Below are positions 62,308 to 64,000 of a stretch of DNA of 64,000 nucleotides, one piece after another; position 1 is the first letter of the stretch, and the number at the start of each line of letters is the position of its first letter. Origin of the DNA: Planctomycetota bacterium (GTDB taxonomy: Bacteria; Planctomycetota; Planctomycetia; Pirellulales; Pirellulaceae); NCBI GenBank assembly GCA_026692865.1, contig JAPLNI010000029.1, positions 124,001 through 188,000 on the forward strand. Direction: 5' to 3'. The notes under the pieces are model-generated. The model saw only the letters and a list, made by a program, of their open reading frames with translations. It made no database searches and was not told where the DNA came from. The translations under genes and the position numbers were made by a program.

Positions 62308-63209
62308 TGGAAAGTGCAGTTCATCGACCGATCCGGATCTGCAATCTGTGTAAGTCATCTGAGTCGAAATCGCTTTTCGAAGTCGAAGGCGTTGCCGTGC
62401 TGCAATGCAAAGCTTGCTCGCATCAGTTCGCAGACTTGTTGGAATCGGAATCGCACGTTCAAACCGTTTACGACGACGATTACTTCTTTGGCGGCGGAGC
62501 CGGCTACGACAACTATTTGCGCGACTCGGCTTTGCTAGTCGAGCGAGGCGAACGCTATGCGAATCTTGTTTCAAAGCATCTGAAGCCCGGGGCGATGGTT
62601 GAGATCGGCGCAGCCGCAGGTTTCGGGCTCAAAGCGTTCGCCGATCTTGGTTGGGATGTGACTGGCATCGATCCGAATCCTTCAATGGTTCAGTTCGCTC
62701 GGGAGCAACTTGGGATGAATCTGCATGTCGATTCACTTGAAACTTGGGTACCGAACAAACCTGTGAATCTGGTCGTCTTGGTTCAAGTTCTCCCGCACTT
62801 GTTTCAACCTCGAGAAGCAATCGCTAAGATCGCTTCGTGGCTTGCTCCTGGAGGATGCTTGCTGGTGGAAACGTGGCGACGCGATAGCTTGACCACCAGA
62901 ATGACCGGTCGCGGCTGGCACGAATATAATCCACCAAGCGTGCTTCATTGGTTTACCTTGCAGGAGCTCAAGTCGCTCGGAGATACGGCTGGATTGAAGA
63001 TGGTTTCCTACGGTCGACCTAAGAAGTACATCAGCGGATTACACCTTAAAAGTATCCTCCATCATCAGGCGACACGGTTCCCTTTGAGCCGGATACTCAA
63101 GAGTTGCATTTCCATGATTCCCACCAAGCTCAATTTCCGCTATCCCGCAGAAGACCTCGTCTGGGCGATGTATCAGAAACCATTCACGACAAGCACATCA
63201 GAAGACTGA
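62307..63209 (+). CDS. SAM-dependent methyltransferase with N-terminal Cys4 zinc motif
   Basis: A 300-aa class I methyltransferase. The ATG at 62307 shares a base with the crcB stop. The N-terminus has a zinc-ribbon-like pair, CNLC and CKAC (about residues 11-14 and 34-37). The SAM site is VEIGAAAGFGLKAFADLGWDVTGIDPNP, followed by VNLVVLVQVLPHLFQPREAIAKIASWLAPGG. This domain order is found in methyltransferases of sugar and surface-glycan pathways (Methyltransf_23 type), but no such cluster is near; substrate unknown. Its end overlaps the convergent gluQ end by 37 bases. Confidence 0.88.
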   Translation: MESAVHRPIRICNLCKSSESKSLFEVEGVAVLQCKACSHQFADLLESESHVQTVYDDDYFFGGGAGYDNYLRDSALLVERGERYANLVSKHLKPGAMVEIGAAAGFGLKAFADLGWDVTGIDPNPSMVQFAREQLGMNLHVDSLETWVPNKPVNLVVLVQVLPHLFQPREAIAKIASWLAPGGCLLVETWRRDSLTTRMTGRGWHEYNPPSVLHWFTLQELKSLGDTAGLKMVSYGRPKKYISGLHLKSILHHQATRFPLSRILKSCISMIPTKLNFRYPAEDLVWAMYQKPFTTSTSED

Positions 63210-64000
63210 CGCGAAAGCAAGTCGATCGAAAGTAAGTCCCGAGCCGTCATCGATTCCTCGCGATCGGTCCAGCCAGAGTGATATGCCAAGAAGCCAATCA
63301 CTCGCTCCGGTGCAACGCCTTGTTCTCGATACAGGGAAAGCCGCGTGTCGCCATGTCGTTTTGCCAGTCGCTTACCGTCCGGACCTACGACAAGGGGGAA
63401 ATGGTAGTGACTCGGAGGCGACCAATTGAGTAGTTCATAGATGGCAAGTTGTCGATAGGTGCTGTAGATCAGATCCGCTCCACGAACGACTTGATTGACT
63501 CCCATGTCGTGGTCATCGACCACAACCGCGATTTGATAAGCCGGAGATCCATTCGACCTTGCCACAACGAAATCGCCAAGTTTTTGTTGAGGGTTTGACA
63601 GTTCTTGAATGCCTGCGAACTGATCTTCCCAATGTTTTGGTTGCGAAGAGAATCGAAATCGCCAAGCGTACTTCTGCTGCTTGGCATCAAGTTGCTCAGT
63701 ATCACGGACACATCGCGATGAGCAGGTCCCGGGATACACAACGCCGTCGAGATGGGCTGGGCCTTCCAAGTTACTTGAGACTAGTTCATGCGGAGCCGAT
63801 TGCGAGGCTTCGATGTCACTTCGAGTACACGTGCATGGATAGATCGCCTCTAGTGCTTTAAGCCGATCTAAGACTTCGGCGTATCGCTGTGTGCGATTAC
63901 TTTGAATCCAGTATGTCTCATCAGCAGAGTCACTGTTGAGCGAATCTTTGCTTTGTGGAATATCGTCCCAATCGATGCCCAGCCACTTCAAGTCTTCGAT
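63173..64000 (-). CDS. gluQ: Glutamyl-Q tRNA(Asp) synthetase, 5' end cut by the window
   Basis: Truncated glutamyl-tRNA synthetase-like enzyme that attaches glutamate to queuosine at position 34 of tRNA(Asp). The visible 276 codons carry the zinc-site Cys residues (YPCTCTRSD and later YPGTCSSRC), the family block QELSNPQQKLGDFVVARSNGSPAYQIAVVVDDHDMGVNQVVRGADL, and KRLAKRHGDT in place of KMSKS. There is no anticodon-binding domain after it, which separates GluQ from GltX. The N-terminal HIGH motif lies beyond the right edge. The 3' end overlaps the methyltransferase gene by 37 bases. Confidence 0.93.
   Translation of the reverse strand: MEDLKWLGIDWDDIPQSKDSLNSDSADETYWIQSNRTQRYAEVLDRLKALEAIYPCTCTRSDIEASQSAPHELVSSNLEGPAHLDGVVYPGTCSSRCVRDTEQLDAKQQKYAWRFRFSSQPKHWEDQFAGIQELSNPQQKLGDFVVARSNGSPAYQIAVVVDDHDMGVNQVVRGADLIYSTYRQLAIYELLNWSPPSHYHFPLVVGPDGKRLAKRHGDTRLSLYREQGVAPERVIGFLAYHSGWTDREESMTARDLLSIDLLSRQSSDVLVVNGF

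Noticed and set aside
1-64000. CRISPR arrays, rRNA and tRNA genes, prophage or transposase genes
   Set aside because: I looked for regularly spaced repeats, tRNA T-loop-like motifs and transposase or integrase motifs and saw none. A covariance-model search would be more sensitive.

Overview
The window looks like a chromosome segment of a planctomycete, most likely of the Pirellulaceae type. The case rests on gene content: two pairs of a planctomycete cytochrome (PSCyt1/DUF1549/DUF1553) gene followed by a DUF1501 gene, five DUF1559 pilin-like genes, giant repeat proteins with PEP-CTERM anchors, an ECF sigma fragment beside a PSCyt1 gene, few Shine-Dalgarno sites and loosely packed genes. I see no rRNA, tRNA, CRISPR array, phage or transposase gene.

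Layout. 1-7.4 kb: the 5' part of a DUF1559 gene, acetyl-CoA synthetase, a secreted esterase, a membrane GT2 glycosyltransferase, NAD kinase and a truncated ECF sigma factor. 7.4-12.2 kb: first PSCyt1/DUF1553 + DUF1501 pair. 12.4-21.5 kb: mixed housekeeping and unknown genes (Pro/Gln-rich membrane protein, App1-like phosphatase, a decayed DUF104/PIN toxin-antitoxin pair, aspartate-semialdehyde dehydrogenase, a long helical secreted protein, a DCC-family protein, a RidA-family protein, a His-rich lipoprotein). 22.1-28.8 kb: four tandem DUF1559 paralogues, each with its own terminator. 29-31.2 kb: a secreted esterase and a secreted amidohydrolase, divergent. 31.4-35.6 kb: second PSCyt1/DUF1553 + DUF1501 pair. 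35.8-49.5 kb: two giant secreted proteins (2387 and 2016 aa) built of autotransporter-associated beta-strand repeats with PEP-CTERM ends. 49.8-64 kb: an internally repeated secreted protein, HrpA-type helicase, a small lipoprotein, two TatA-like genes, an M28 peptidase, an ExbD protein, acetolactate synthase, CrcB, a methyltransferase and the 3' part of gluQ.

How it fits together. Much of the window encodes envelope or surface proteins: pilin-like DUF1559 proteins, large PEP-CTERM proteins, heme-motif PSCyt1 proteins and Tat-exported DUF1501 proteins; the two TatA-like genes lie in the same window. The metabolic genes (acs, nadK, asd, ilvB, gluQ) are scattered singles.

The most notable non-gene content is a dense set of dispersed inverted repeats. 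One family (arms GAGCCGATGGCGCTAGCC) has at least eight copies, and lies in the same gap of both PSCyt1-DUF1501 pairs. A second has three copies, each with two hairpins whose loops are complementary. A third is a GTACTC-rich palindromic element in two copies. A fourth is a 138-bp unit in tandem. All convergent gaps longer than 100 bp hold one of these or a terminator hairpin. The tandem DUF1559 array shows a mosaic relationship suggestive of gene conversion.
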